In this document: in pieces, positions 35,506 through 44,250 of the stretch
Layout: the number at the start of each line of letters is the position of its first letter
Position numbering within the stretch: the first letter of the stretch is position 1
Origin: Chromatiales bacterium (ex Bugula neritina AB1)
Lineage (GTDB): Bacteria; Pseudomonadota; Gammaproteobacteria; Granulosicoccales; Granulosicoccaceae
Assembly: GCA_001730015.1 (NCBI GenBank)
Contig: MDLA01000175.1
Coordinates: 248,001-312,000, forward strand
Direction: 5' to 3'
DNA length: 64,000 nucleotides
Notes under the pieces: generated by a model
Seen by the model: only the letters and a program-made list of their open reading frames with translations
The model's database searches: none
What the model was told of the DNA's origin: nothing
Translations under genes and position numbers: made by a program

Positions 35506-37005
35506 TTACAGGCTTTCATCGTGCGGGTTGAGCGCTCGGGGCCATATCGGGCGGGTTAGATTTTTATACGGTGTGCTGAGCGGATTATTAGGGTAGGGGC
35601 CGTCGACTTCTGCATATAGAATGGTTGAGGCAATTTCTGAAAACGCGGCGTAGAAATGGTTGGTGGATTTTACTATCAGCAAGTTCTTTTCTGTAGGATC
35701 TATACCCATGTTGTAGAAAACGCTCGGGTCGAAAACCTGTGAACGTACGGAATTGAGAATAACACTGATTCCGTCAACATCGATCCAGACGCTGTCGCCA
35801 ATGGGAACAATGCTACCGCAGAAATTCTGTGTAGCATCCCTGACCGTATTCCTGACGACTACTTCAGCATCTATGGGTTGCCCGCCGTTGGCTGACATTT
35901 TGCCGCCAAACCTCAGAGAAAGCGTTGCCCCTGCACCTGCTGAAATACAGGTGCGCACGGCAATTGGATCCCACAGGGTAGCAAATGCAGCATCGGTGAT
36001 TCCCCGCTGTAACATTTCGTTGAGAATAATGGTGGAATCTCCAGCCACGCCGCCGCCCGGGTTGTCCCAGACATCGGCAATCACTACCGGGCCGGTTTTT
36101 GTATTGGTGTCACGTTTGTCGCTGGTTTGTTGAGCAGAGTCCAGTGCAGCAATTGGTGTTAGCAGTTTGGGTTTAGTTGTGCCGCGAAACGAATATAGTT
36201 CCATGCCCAGCTGCCGGGCCAGTTGTGCACCGTAGTCGGGAGTATTGTTGGTAATTACAATAATGCGACAGCCCAGTTCGGCAACATCACCCGCCATAAA
36301 TCCGTGAATAACCGATATCGACAACACATTTCCCGTGCCTTCAATCGATTTTATTTTGTCAACGAAGCTGCGCATAGGCTCACGGCTCGTTGGCAGTACT
36401 TCGATCATTTTGCAGTCGAAAGTTGATATGCAGGGGGTTATGGATTTAATGCTGGTTGCTTGAATTAGGCGCACCATATCTTCAGCGGTTTCCACGAAAT
36501 CGGTATGGGGGAATTCCTTGAATACGGTGATAACGTCTGCATTGCCAGTGCGTTTTTCAGTCAGGTGACTGTGCGGGTCAAAGGTAACGCCAATCAGGGT
36601 GCCGGGGGCAGTCAGCGCACGGATAGCTTCAAGTAATTCGCCCTCGCAATCATTGCAGTCCTGCGAAACCATAGCGCCATGCAAACCCAGAAGCACAATG
36701 TCGACCGGCATCGCCGCTTGTAATTCCTGCAGGAGCTGCTTTCTAAGAAAGTCCCAGGTGTGTTGATTAACGACGCCGCCGGGCTCAGCCCAGCATGCGG
36801 TGCCTTCTATAAGTGTCCAATGGTTCTGTTGCGCTACTTCTCTTGCTACCGGAAACACCGCGCTGCACAGCGTGGGAGTAGGTGGATGTTCCCCTGGACC
36901 TTTGTAGAAGCTGTCTTTGAAATCCTGTAGATCGGTTCGAAGCGGTGAAAACGTATTGGTTTCGGTGGCTATAGAACCGACGAATACGCGCTTTTGGGTT
37001 GCCAT
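35506..37005 (-). CDS. M81-family metallopeptidase (MlrC-like)
   Basis: About 499 residues from the ATG at 37005. An earlier in-frame start at 37116 would overlap the ABC ATPase gene and adds 37 unrelated residues. It opens with VFVGSIATETNTFSPL. Likely metal ligands are in LLGLHGAMVSQDCNDCEG, TFDPHSHLT and IADVWDNPGGGVAGDST. MlrC of the microcystin pathway is the known member and hydrolyses a linear peptide. It follows the dpp-type ATPase gene by one base on the same strand, which suggests breakdown of a compound the transporter imports. Confidence 0.88.
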   Translation of the reverse strand: MATQKRVFVGSIATETNTFSPLRTDLQDFKDSFYKGPGEHPPTPTLCSAVFPVAREVAQQNHWTLIEGTACWAEPGGVVNQHTWDFLRKQLLQELQAAMPVDIVLLGLHGAMVSQDCNDCEGELLEAIRALTAPGTLIGVTFDPHSHLTEKRTGNADVITVFKEFPHTDFVETAEDMVRLIQATSIKSITPCISTFDCKMIEVLPTSREPMRSFVDKIKSIEGTGNVLSISVIHGFMAGDVAELGCRIIVITNNTPDYGAQLARQLGMELYSFRGTTKPKLLTPIAALDSAQQTSDKRDTNTKTGPVVIADVWDNPGGGVAGDSTIILNEMLQRGITDAAFATLWDPIAVRTCISAGAGATLSLRFGGKMSANGGQPIDAEVVVRNTVRDATQNFCGSIVPIGDSVWIDVDGISVILNSVRSQVFDPSVFYNMGIDPTEKNLLIVKSTNHFYAAFSEIASTILYAEVDGPYPNNPLSTPYKNLTRPIWPRALNPHDESL

Positions 37006-37006
37006 A

Positions 37007-37822
37007 TTACGAGGCCTTTTTAAAAGAGGGTATTCTCGGGATAGCGTCCAGGAGTTTTCTGGTGTAGGGGTGCTGCGGCGCGGAAAAGAGATCGCGCTTG
37101 CCTGCAGTTTCAACAATTTTTCCCTCGTACATTACCGCGACCCGATCAGATATATGTCTGACGACGCCGAGATCATGGCTGATGAATAGCATGGAAATAT
37201 GGAGGTCCTGCTGTAACTCCTTCATCAGGTTTAGAACTTGCGCCTGTATAGAGACATCCAGAGCCGATACCGGTTCATCCGCTATGATGAGTTGTGGTTT
37301 GACGATCATCACCCTGGCGATCCCGATCCGTTGTCTCTGGCCCCCGGAAAATTCGTGCGGGTGGCGTTTCATTACCGAGGAATCCATGCCAACTCGTTCC
37401 AGAATTTCCGCAATTCGAAGATTGGCAGCAGTGCGGTTGTGTGCAAGTTTATGGATAAACAGTGGTTCAGCCAGTGTCTGCTCTATTGTGAGGCGTGGGT
37501 TAAGAGAGGCAAACGGATCCTGGAATATCATCTGAATTTCGCGGCGCAGAGGTCTGAAACGATTCTGGCTCATCGGCAGTATATTTTCTCCACGGTACAG
37601 CGCTTCACCACTGCTGGCGGCTTCAAGCTTTGTGAGAGTGCGACCGACCGTGGTTTTCCCGCAACCCGATTCACCGACCAGGCTTAGTACTTCGCCTTCA
37701 TTTATATGAAAAGAAATATTGTCAACAGCTCTTGTTACTGTACTCGTACTGAATAGTCCCGGTGACTTAGCGCGAAAATAGGTACGAAGGCCGTTTACCT
37801 GCAGTAAGGGTTTATCATGCAT
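37007..37822 (-). CDS. Dipeptide/oligopeptide ABC transporter ATP-binding protein (DppF-like)
   Basis: 271 residues with Walker A GESGCGKTT, signature SGGQRQRIGIARV, Walker B LIIADEPVSALD and the switch His in SHDLGV. The C-terminal oligopeptide-type extension is short, ending IPRIPSFKK. It is the last transporter gene of a dppABCDF-type operon and lies two bases past the DppD-like gene. It energises uptake across the inner membrane. Confidence 0.93.
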   Translation of the reverse strand: MHDKPLLQVNGLRTYFRAKSPGLFSTSTVTRAVDNISFHINEGEVLSLVGESGCGKTTVGRTLTKLEAASSGEALYRGENILPMSQNRFRPLRREIQMIFQDPFASLNPRLTIEQTLAEPLFIHKLAHNRTAANLRIAEILERVGMDSSVMKRHPHEFSGGQRQRIGIARVMIVKPQLIIADEPVSALDVSIQAQVLNLMKELQQDLHISMLFISHDLGVVRHISDRVAVMYEGKIVETAGKRDLFSAPQHPYTRKLLDAIPRIPSFKKAS

Positions 37823-37824
37823 AG

Positions 37825-38793
37825 TTAAAATTCACCGGCAAAGTGGCAACGTACTGCATGGTGTTTTCGAATGTCGATCAATCGGGGGGCTGTTTGAGTG
37901 CACGGTTTTTCGGTGAATGCGCAGCGGGGGTGGAAGGCGCAGCCTGTTATTTTTTCATCGATTAGAGGTACTCTGCCGGGAATCGCTTCCAACCAGTCCC
38001 GGTCTTGGTCCACCGATGGAATCGACGCCAGCAGACCGCGGGTATAGGGGTGAGTCATGTTGGAAAACAATTTATCCGTCGGTGCTTTTTCAATGATCTT
38101 GCCCCGGTACATAACAGCTACTTCATTGCAGTTCCGCGCAATCACCCCCAGATCGTGCGAAATAAGGATGATCGCGGTTCCGGTTCTGCGCTGTAGATCG
38201 AGCATCAGGTCCAGAACTTCTTTTTGCACGGTCACATCCAGTGCGGTGGTTGGTTCATCGGCAATCAATAGTGCCGGGTCACAGGCCATAGCTATGGCGA
38301 TCATAACCCGCTGACGCTGGCCGCCGGACAATTGATGTGGAAAACTATTGATGCGTTTATGTGGTTCGGGAATCTGTACCAGATCCAATAGTTCCAGTGC
38401 CCGGTGTCTGGCGTTCTTCCGGGATAACCTGCGATGCTGTTGCAGTGTTTCTGTTATCTGCTCGCCAATCCGGTAGACCGGGTTCAGGCTTGTCATTGGC
38501 TCCTGAAAAATCATGGCCATTCGGTCGCCCATAATTGCGCGTCTCTGGCGGGTATCGAGCTCCAGCAGATTTACGCCGTCGAAGTGTATCGAGCCGGCGG
38601 TAATCCGAACCTGCGAGCCCTCCAGTAAGCCCATAATAGAAAGTGCAGTGAGGCTTTTACCACAGCCTGATTCGCCGACAATACCCAGAGTGTCGTGCGC
38701 TTCTAAAGCGAAACTGCAATCGTGTACAACTGGTACGAGTGTATTGTTTTGAGCGATAGCTATGCTGAGGTTATCGAGTTCGAGCAGGGCCAC
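37825..38793 (-). CDS. Dipeptide/oligopeptide ABC transporter ATP-binding protein (DppD-like)
   Basis: 322 residues with Walker A GESGCGKSL, LSGGQRQRVMIAIAMA, Walker B LLIADEPTTALDVT and SHDLGV. The C-terminal oligo_HPY region has GCAFHPRCAFTEKPC, with the cysteines often tied to an Fe-S cluster in this class. It forms a heterodimer with the DppF-like protein. It sits one base after the DppC-like gene. Confidence 0.94.
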   Translation of the reverse strand: MALLELDNLSIAIAQNNTLVPVVHDCSFALEAHDTLGIVGESGCGKSLTALSIMGLLEGSQVRITAGSIHFDGVNLLELDTRQRRAIMGDRMAMIFQEPMTSLNPVYRIGEQITETLQQHRRLSRKNARHRALELLDLVQIPEPHKRINSFPHQLSGGQRQRVMIAIAMACDPALLIADEPTTALDVTVQKEVLDLMLDLQRRTGTAIILISHDLGVIARNCNEVAVMYRGKIIEKAPTDKLFSNMTHPYTRGLLASIPSVDQDRDWLEAIPGRVPLIDEKITGCAFHPRCAFTEKPCTQTAPRLIDIRKHHAVRCHFAGEF

Positions 38794-38794
38794 G

Positions 38795-39646
38795 TTATAT
38801 ACCTGCTATGTCGTTTTTGAACCGTGGGTCGATGCTGTCGCGCATGGCGTCTCCGACCAGGTTCATGGAAAAAACAGACAATATGATCAGCGCCCCCGGA
38901 AACATCAGCAGCCACGGCGCACGGGTAATATAGATTTTTTCCTCGGCCAGCATGTTTCCCCAGCTTGCAACTTCCGGTGGCAGGCCCAGACCAAGAAAAT
39001 CAAGAGCGGCAGCCTGAAGCTGTGCAAAGGCGAAGATAAAACTTGCCTGAACTAAAAGCGGCGACCACAAGTTAGGCAGAATGTGCCGGAAAAGAATAGA
39101 GCAGTGGCCAGCGCCGGAGCAGCGCGCGGCGTCAATAAAAACTTCATTTTTAAGTTTGAGCGTCATACCGAAAAAAATTCGCGCAGTTGTTGTGGCGTAG
39201 ACAATACCAATAACCAGTACCGTATTGACTACACTGCGCTCCAGCAATGTCATTAGTACCAAAGCCAGCAACAGCGCCGGGAATGCCATCAGCACATCGA
39301 CGATTCGCATCAGGAAATGCCCGAGCGTTGAAAAGTAAGCCGAAAGCAAACCGATTAATCCGCCGCAGGTCAGTGCAACCAGCACACTTCCTATACCGAT
39401 AATCAGCGCCATACGGGCGCCATAGACAGCACGTGAAAATGTGTCTCTGCCAAAGTGGTCAGTGCCGAACAGATACGGCAATCCCGGTTCGCTTAAACGC
39501 GCCACCGGATCAATCTCTAGTGGGTCAAATGGTGCTATAAATTGCGCCCCAACTGCAGCAAGGGCGACGATACACAGCCAGATAGCACCTGCAGTGGCGA
39601 GCTTTCTGCCACGAAAAACGGCCTTCATCGAGGCAATGGAATTCAC
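38795..39646 (-). CDS. Dipeptide/oligopeptide ABC transporter permease (DppC-like)
   Basis: 283 residues with six predicted helices, an N-terminal extension typical of DppC/OppC (FIAPFDPLEIDP...YLFGTDHFGRDTFSR) and the EAA-type coupling loop (FIDAARCSGAGHCSILFRHILPN). It overlaps the DppB-like gene by 4 bases. It pairs with it as the transmembrane channel. Confidence 0.93.
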   Translation of the reverse strand: MNSIASMKAVFRGRKLATAGAIWLCIVALAAVGAQFIAPFDPLEIDPVARLSEPGLPYLFGTDHFGRDTFSRAVYGARMALIIGIGSVLVALTCGGLIGLLSAYFSTLGHFLMRIVDVLMAFPALLLALVLMTLLERSVVNTVLVIGIVYATTTARIFFGMTLKLKNEVFIDAARCSGAGHCSILFRHILPNLWSPLLVQASFIFAFAQLQAAALDFLGLGLPPEVASWGNMLAEEKIYITRAPWLLMFPGALIILSVFSMNLVGDAMRDSIDPRFKNDIAGI

Positions 39647-40590
39647 TGGAGCGACACCCTGGGGTCAAGGCGCGCGTAAGCCAGATCTACCAGCAGATTG
39701 ATAACAAGGTAGAGCACCACAATAAGTAGAATCACGCCCTGAATAACCGGATAATCGCGTCGTAAGATCGACTGAACAACAAGTCGGCCAATACCCGGTA
39801 GAGAAAAGACGGTTTCGGTTACCACGGCTTCGGAAACGAGTGCTGCGAACGTGAAGCCGAATGCCGCAGCGACAGCAATCAAGGCATTGCGAAACACGTG
39901 CTTGATTGAAACCCGCGCAGGATGCAGCCCCTTGGAGCGTGCCGTGCGCACATGATCTTCGCGCGATACATCGAGCATGGATGCCCTGACCAGTCGAATA
40001 ATAAGAGCCGCATTGGGGGCGGCCAGGGTCAGGCTGGGCAGAATAAGATAGCGCAGATTGCCAAGGCCGCCGTCGTCACTGATCGACGGGAAGCCTGCGC
40101 TCGGAAACCAGCCCAGTCCGACTGAAAATAACAGAATTAAATACAGGCCAAGCCAAAAGGTGGGGATAGAGGCAAATAACATCGCCCCGCCGGATGCTAA
40201 TTGATCGACCCAGCTGCCCTGGAAACTGGCTGATAATATACCAATAGGTATGCCGAACAATATAATCCAGAACATCGTCATAATGGCTAGCAACAGAGAC
40301 GTTTCAGCGCCGTCGGCTATGACATCAAGAACCGGTGTTTTGAAAAATATAGAGTTGCCGAAATCACCGTGCAGCACATTTCCAGCCCACAACAGGTACT
40401 GCTTCCACAGAGGTTCGTCGAATCCCATCTGTGCAGATAAAGCCGCAATTTCCTCTGGCGTGGCACTATCGCCAAGGAGAATGGCGGCGGGGTCTCCCGG
40501 GATGAGATGGATAAATAGAAAAATAAGAACCGATGCAACCAGTAGCGTCGGTATCAGCGTGAAAAGCCGTTTAACGGTGTAGCCGAGCAT
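39643..40590 (-). CDS. Dipeptide/oligopeptide ABC transporter permease (DppB-like)
   Basis: 315 residues with six helices, the DppB start MLGYTVKRLFTLIPTLLVAS, then FIHLIPGDPA, and the EAA-type loop (ARSKGLHPARVSIKHVFRNAL). It follows the binding-protein gene across a strong terminator-like hairpin, so its level is probably lower than that of the binding protein. Confidence 0.93.
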   Translation of the reverse strand: MLGYTVKRLFTLIPTLLVASVLIFLFIHLIPGDPAAILLGDSATPEEIAALSAQMGFDEPLWKQYLLWAGNVLHGDFGNSIFFKTPVLDVIADGAETSLLLAIMTMFWIILFGIPIGILSASFQGSWVDQLASGGAMLFASIPTFWLGLYLILLFSVGLGWFPSAGFPSISDDGGLGNLRYLILPSLTLAAPNAALIIRLVRASMLDVSREDHVRTARSKGLHPARVSIKHVFRNALIAVAAAFGFTFAALVSEAVVTETVFSLPGIGRLVVQSILRRDYPVIQGVILLIVVLYLVINLLVDLAYARLDPRVSLQ

Positions 40591-40605
40591 AGGTTCTAAA
40601 AAACT

Positions 40606-40634
40606 TGAAAAAACCTCTCCCGTTGCGGGAGAGG
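40606..40634 (-). terminator. Strong attenuating terminator between the binding-protein and permease genes
   Basis: On the minus strand a perfect 9-bp stem CCTCTCCCG / CGGGAGAGG with a 3-base loop is followed by six T residues, a textbook intrinsic terminator. It lies within the operon, after the binding protein stop and 16-44 bp before the permease gene. Partial read-through would give more binding protein than membrane subunits. Confidence 0.85.
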
Positions 40635-40663
40635 AATTACTGGAGGAATTATCGGTTTTACTG

Positions 40664-42211
40664 CTATTTGCTTACATTCCAGAAGTGCGGCCAGATAAGT
40701 GTGGCTTCACCCAGACCGTTCAATGCAGGAGACGCTATGTTATATGTGTATACATCGCCGGTTTTCATGGTGGGTACCTGTTCATAGATCAGCCCCTGAA
40801 TGTCTGCCCAGATAGCTTGCCGTTCTGCGGGATCGGAGCTGGAGGTAAACTTTGATTTGAGTGCCGATTTTTCTTCGGTTGTCCACCAGCCCGGATAGTT
40901 GTCGTTCATTACCGAGATCAGAATAGGGTCGGGAACGAACCCGTGATGAGTGAAGAAGAGGTCCCATTGATCAGGTTGTGCGCGTTTTTCTATTAACGTT
41001 GCCCAGTCGTACACCTGCAGATCGACGTTGAAACCCGCTTGTGCGAGTTGCTTGGTGTAGACGATGGCTGTGTCATAGTGAAACGGATAGTTGGTTGAGA
41101 CCATAAATTTTATAGGATCGCCGGTATAACCTGCTTCAGCCGCCATCTTCTTAGCCGCTTCCGCATCACCCTTACTGAAATTATCAGCGCCTGAATCGGT
41201 GTACCAGACGTTGCCTTCAGGTAAAAACGAACCGTTGGCGCGCCACAGTCCTTCCGGTCCGATAGCGACCTGCAATGCCGGTGTTTTATTGATCGCGGTT
41301 TGAATCGCGCGGCGAAGTGCGAAATTGGTTTTCAGCGGGCCTTCTTTGGAATTCATGAACACCAGACCGAAGATCGGGCCGCCATTTAAAATGGTATTTA
41401 CGTTAGAGTCGGCTTTGAGTCCGGCGTACAGGTCACCGGGAATGCTCTCGGCGTAGTCGTAGTCTCCGGCCTGCAGTCCGGCTACCCGTGTTCCCACATC
41501 GGGCACAGGCATGAAACGCAGGGTATCCATCTCTGCCTTGCGCATACCACCATAGCCGTCGGCTGCGCCATCCGGAGAGCTGTACTCGTCAAAGCGCACC
41601 AGTTCGACATGCCGGTTCGGCTGCCACTCGCTGAATTTATAAGGGCCGGTGCCAATATAGTTTTCTGGTGAGATCGGTTCTTTTGTTGCGCCATCCATCA
41701 CCGACGCCGGGTAAATTGCCGGCCCGCCATTGATGAACGCCATCAGGTTTTTCCACGGACCGAATGGCTGGCTGAGCTTGATAACAATTTTGAAATCACC
41801 GCTGGCCTCAACGCTGTCAACGTTGTCGAACAACAGGCCGCCACGTGATCCGAACTCGCCCCAGCGTTGCAGTGAAGCGACCACGTCAGCGGAGGTCATG
41901 GGCTGGCCGTTGTGGAAAGTGACATCTTCACGCAAGCTGATGGTAATTGTTTTGCCGTCGTCAGAAATGCTGTCTCCAGAGGCAAGCAGATTGACCGGTG
42001 CATTCGCGGCGTTAAAAGTGTAAAGGCCCTCAAACATATGATGAGCGATCGTCGATGCGAGATCTGAAGTGACGACGTGCTGATCAAGGCTGGGTGGCTC
42101 GCCCACGGTGGCGTAGCGCAGCATCCCTTGCCCGTGTGCCGTGCCTGTCAGAAAAAACACAGCGCTTGCCGCAAGGGCTGAACGCCAACGGTTGATTCGC
42201 TTCATGTTCAT
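40664..42211 (-). CDS. Dipeptide-type ABC transporter substrate-binding protein (family 5)
   Basis: 515 residues from the ATG at 42211, which has GGAG at ideal spacing; the longer frame from 42274 would run through a regulatory repeat. A signal peptide (hydrophobic ALAASAVFFLTGTAHG) precedes the mature SBP_bac_5 domain, with YATVGEPPSLDQHVVTSDLA, the DDGKTITISLREDVTFHNGQPMTSADV region (in part) and GTGPYKFSEW. It binds a peptide or similar ligand in the periplasm. The M81 peptidase and the divergent RidA/RpiR genes point to an amide- or amino-sugar-like nutrient, which is inference. Confidence 0.94.
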   Translation of the reverse strand: MNMKRINRWRSALAASAVFFLTGTAHGQGMLRYATVGEPPSLDQHVVTSDLASTIAHHMFEGLYTFNAANAPVNLLASGDSISDDGKTITISLREDVTFHNGQPMTSADVVASLQRWGEFGSRGGLLFDNVDSVEASGDFKIVIKLSQPFGPWKNLMAFINGGPAIYPASVMDGATKEPISPENYIGTGPYKFSEWQPNRHVELVRFDEYSSPDGAADGYGGMRKAEMDTLRFMPVPDVGTRVAGLQAGDYDYAESIPGDLYAGLKADSNVNTILNGGPIFGLVFMNSKEGPLKTNFALRRAIQTAINKTPALQVAIGPEGLWRANGSFLPEGNVWYTDSGADNFSKGDAEAAKKMAAEAGYTGDPIKFMVSTNYPFHYDTAIVYTKQLAQAGFNVDLQVYDWATLIEKRAQPDQWDLFFTHHGFVPDPILISVMNDNYPGWWTTEEKSALKSKFTSSSDPAERQAIWADIQGLIYEQVPTMKTGDVYTYNIASPALNGLGEATLIWPHFWNVSK

Positions 42212-42258
42212 GGTTCTCCGTTGCCTGGTTAGTTGTGGTCGCATAGTTGAAGCACTAA

Positions 42259-42273
42259 TGTAAGAAACTAACA
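42259..42273. promoter_or_regulatory. Inverted repeat O1, candidate RpiR-family operator
   Basis: TGTAAGAAACTAACA: arms TGTAAG and CTAACA match at five of six positions. It lies close before the binding-protein gene and shares its pattern with O2 at 42332-42346. The centres are 73 bp apart, about seven helical turns. Confidence 0.55.
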
Positions 42274-42331
42274 CTCTGATAAAAGTACATCAAGGAGAAT
42301 ATTTTGCAGCCGGCAAACTGTAAACCTATAA

Positions 42332-42346
42332 TGTAAGATACTTACA
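42332..42346. promoter_or_regulatory. Inverted repeat O2, candidate RpiR-family operator
   Basis: TGTAAGATACTTACA has perfect six-base arms around a 3-base centre. It ends 20 bp before the ridA start in the region shared by the divergent transport and ridA-rpiR operons. The adjacent MurR/RpiR gene is the obvious candidate regulator, though binding is unproven. Confidence 0.6.
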
Positions 42347-42366
42347 AATGAAGAAAGCGAGTAACA

Positions 42367-42762
42367 ATGACTGAAGATAAGCAGATTACCCGGTTTGATG
42401 ATGCCGATGTTGCAGCCGGCGGAACACCCCGACCTTTTGCCAAAGCGGTTCGCGCTGGCGATTTTGTATTTGTCTCCGGTCAGGTGCCGGCTCGCGATGG
42501 TGAAATTATTGTTGGTGGAATCGTCGAGCAAACAGAGCAGGTGATGAAAAATATTATCGATGTGCTGGCACTGGCCGACTGCACCCTGGCCGATGTGGTA
42601 AAGGTTGGTATCTGGCTCGATGATCCGCGGGATTTCACCAGCTTCAATGCAGTGTTTGAAAAATACTTTGCGGCAGCGCCACCCGCTCGATCAACGGTTC
42701 AGTCTTCGTTAATGGTTGATGCAAAGTTAGAGATGGATGTTACCGCCTACCGACCCTTATAG
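42367..42762 (+). CDS. RidA/YjgF/YER057c/UK114-family protein
   Basis: 131 residues, trimeric RidA fold. It has AGDFVFVSGQVPARDG, then the conserved PPARSTVQSSLMVDAKLEMDV with the substrate-binding Arg and Glu. The classical activity is hydrolysis of reactive imines/enamines made by PLP enzymes. In catabolic clusters relatives act on other imine intermediates. It is divergent from the ABC/M81 operon and is followed after 4 bases by the RpiR regulator gene, so it probably belongs to the same catabolic system. Confidence 0.93.
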   Translation: MTEDKQITRFDDADVAAGGTPRPFAKAVRAGDFVFVSGQVPARDGEIIVGGIVEQTEQVMKNIIDVLALADCTLADVVKVGIWLDDPRDFTSFNAVFEKYFAAAPPARSTVQSSLMVDAKLEMDVTAYRPL

Positions 42763-42766
42763 ATTG

Positions 42767-43645
42767 ATGAATCGCCCCATCGATATTATTTCGGCAATTC
42801 GGCAGCTTGAAGGTGTGTTCAGTAAGCGCGAGCAGTTGGTCGCAGACTACATATTGTCAAATCTGGAAGAGATCTCCTGGCTCTCGCAGATCGATATCGC
42901 AGAGGCCGCCAATGTTTCAGTCGCCACGGTAAACCGCTTCTGTGTAACGCTTGGCTGCGAAGGGTTTCGTGATTTTAAAATTACCCTGGCCCAGAGTGTC
43001 GCCGTCAGCCTGCAGTATCTGGGGGGCGGAAGCCGCGATAAGCCAGAGTCTCATCAACTGGTGACGCAAGTATTCGGGGCTTTGATCGATACCCTGAATC
43101 TAGCCAGATCCCAACTCGACAGCGATGCCATTCAGCGGGCGATTGATGTATTGGCCGACTGCAGGCGAATTGCCTTTATAGGCGTCGGCGGGGGGTCTGC
43201 AAATGTGGCGCGCGAGGGCGCTAACCGTTTTTTTCGCCTGGGGATACCCGCTGAGGCACATGCCGACGGTTACCTGCAGCGAATGGTTGCCTCAACGCTT
43301 TCTGATGGCGACGTGGTATTTGCGATATCTGCAAGTGGTCAGGCAGCAGAGTTGCTTGATAGTGTTCGCATCGCCAGGCAGTACGGGGCAAAAACTATTT
43401 GCCTGACTCGTGCGCAGACCGAGCTTGCAGCCAGTGCCGATATCACCATCGAAATTGATGTGCCGGAAGATCAGGATATCTATAAACCTTCAGCATCGCG
43501 CCTGGTGTTTATTGCCATTCTGGATGTGCTGGCTGCGGGTGCTGCGCGCAAACGCCCGGAGAAAGTCAAAGAGTATTTACGCAGAATAAGAACCTCACTG
43601 GTGTCTCTGTCCAGCGATACCGGGCCGAAACCGATCGGTGATTGA
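42767..43645 (+). CDS. MurR/RpiR-family transcriptional regulator
   Basis: About 292 residues from the ATG at 42767 (an in-frame earlier start overlaps ridA). The N-terminal winged HTH has VFSKREQLVADYILSNLEEI and IAEAANVSVATVNRFCVTLG. The C-terminal SIS domain, which binds a phosphosugar-like effector, has IAFIGVGGGSANVAREGANRF and SGQAAELLDSVRIARQYGAK. It is the likely regulator of the divergent transporter and of ridA-rpiR through O1/O2. Confidence 0.94.
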   Translation: MNRPIDIISAIRQLEGVFSKREQLVADYILSNLEEISWLSQIDIAEAANVSVATVNRFCVTLGCEGFRDFKITLAQSVAVSLQYLGGGSRDKPESHQLVTQVFGALIDTLNLARSQLDSDAIQRAIDVLADCRRIAFIGVGGGSANVAREGANRFFRLGIPAEAHADGYLQRMVASTLSDGDVVFAISASGQAAELLDSVRIARQYGAKTICLTRAQTELAASADITIEIDVPEDQDIYKPSASRLVFIAILDVLAAGAARKRPEKVKEYLRRIRTSLVSLSSDTGPKPIGD

Positions 43646-43698
43646 GTGGGTGTGTGATTCGATGAATGGCTGCGGTGATGTTGCGTTATGTACTGCCG

Positions 43699-44250
43699 CT
43701 ATTGTAGAGCTGGTGTCCAGGCATACATTAGTGAATCCATGGCCTGCGTCGATGAGATATTGGGAACCACTCCATGGTTCTTCAGCCAGCCCTCCAACCG
43801 GAAGCCGCCTTTTTCAAGAACGCTTGCAGATTTGCGGTGTTTCCAGTGGCAGGTTGCCTCTAGCCTCTGCAGGTTGAGCTGCTGCGCTAGATGAACAATA
43901 CAGGCTAGAGCCTCTGTTGCGTAGCCCTTGCCCCAGCTGTTTTTGTTCAGAATATATCATGTGCTGCCGACCAGCGGGTTCTCCAGATCGATACCCGTGC
44001 TGCCGAGAATGCTGCCGGTAGCGGCGTCGGTTATTAAGAGTGCGCCGCCGGTGGGCCCTTGCCATTGCTTTAGCCAGCCACTGACTACCTCTTCGGTAAC
44101 CTTTATTGACGTGTGTCGAGGCCATGACATGTATTTTGTTGCCTCAGCAACAGAAGCGAAGCCAGAGTAAATCTCCGCTGCATCTTCCAGTTGTGGTTTT
44201 CTTAGTATCAATCTATCGGTTTCAATTTGTTCTGGTAGTACGGGAGCCAT
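43699..44250 (-). pseudogene. GNAT acetyltransferase interrupted by an in-frame TGA
   Basis: A RimJ/RimL-like GNAT gene from the ATG at 44250 (ETDRLILRKPQLEDA) reads through motif D/C regions to NPLVGST, then meets TGA (43957-43959). The same frame continues with YILNKNSWGKGYATEALA, which is the acetyl-CoA binding motif A, then ATCHWKHRKSASVLEKGGF and a TAG at 43699. Total length would be 183 residues, normal for the family. A single nonsense change, probably from TGG, thus separates the CoA site from the N-terminus. Not rescued by any local start with a ribosome site. It could also be a sequencing error. Confidence 0.8.

Noticed and set aside
43957-43959. TGA read as selenocysteine in the GNAT gene
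   Set aside because: GNAT enzymes have no selenocysteine tradition, no selenocysteine stem-loop was seen, and Trp or a similar residue is expected here.
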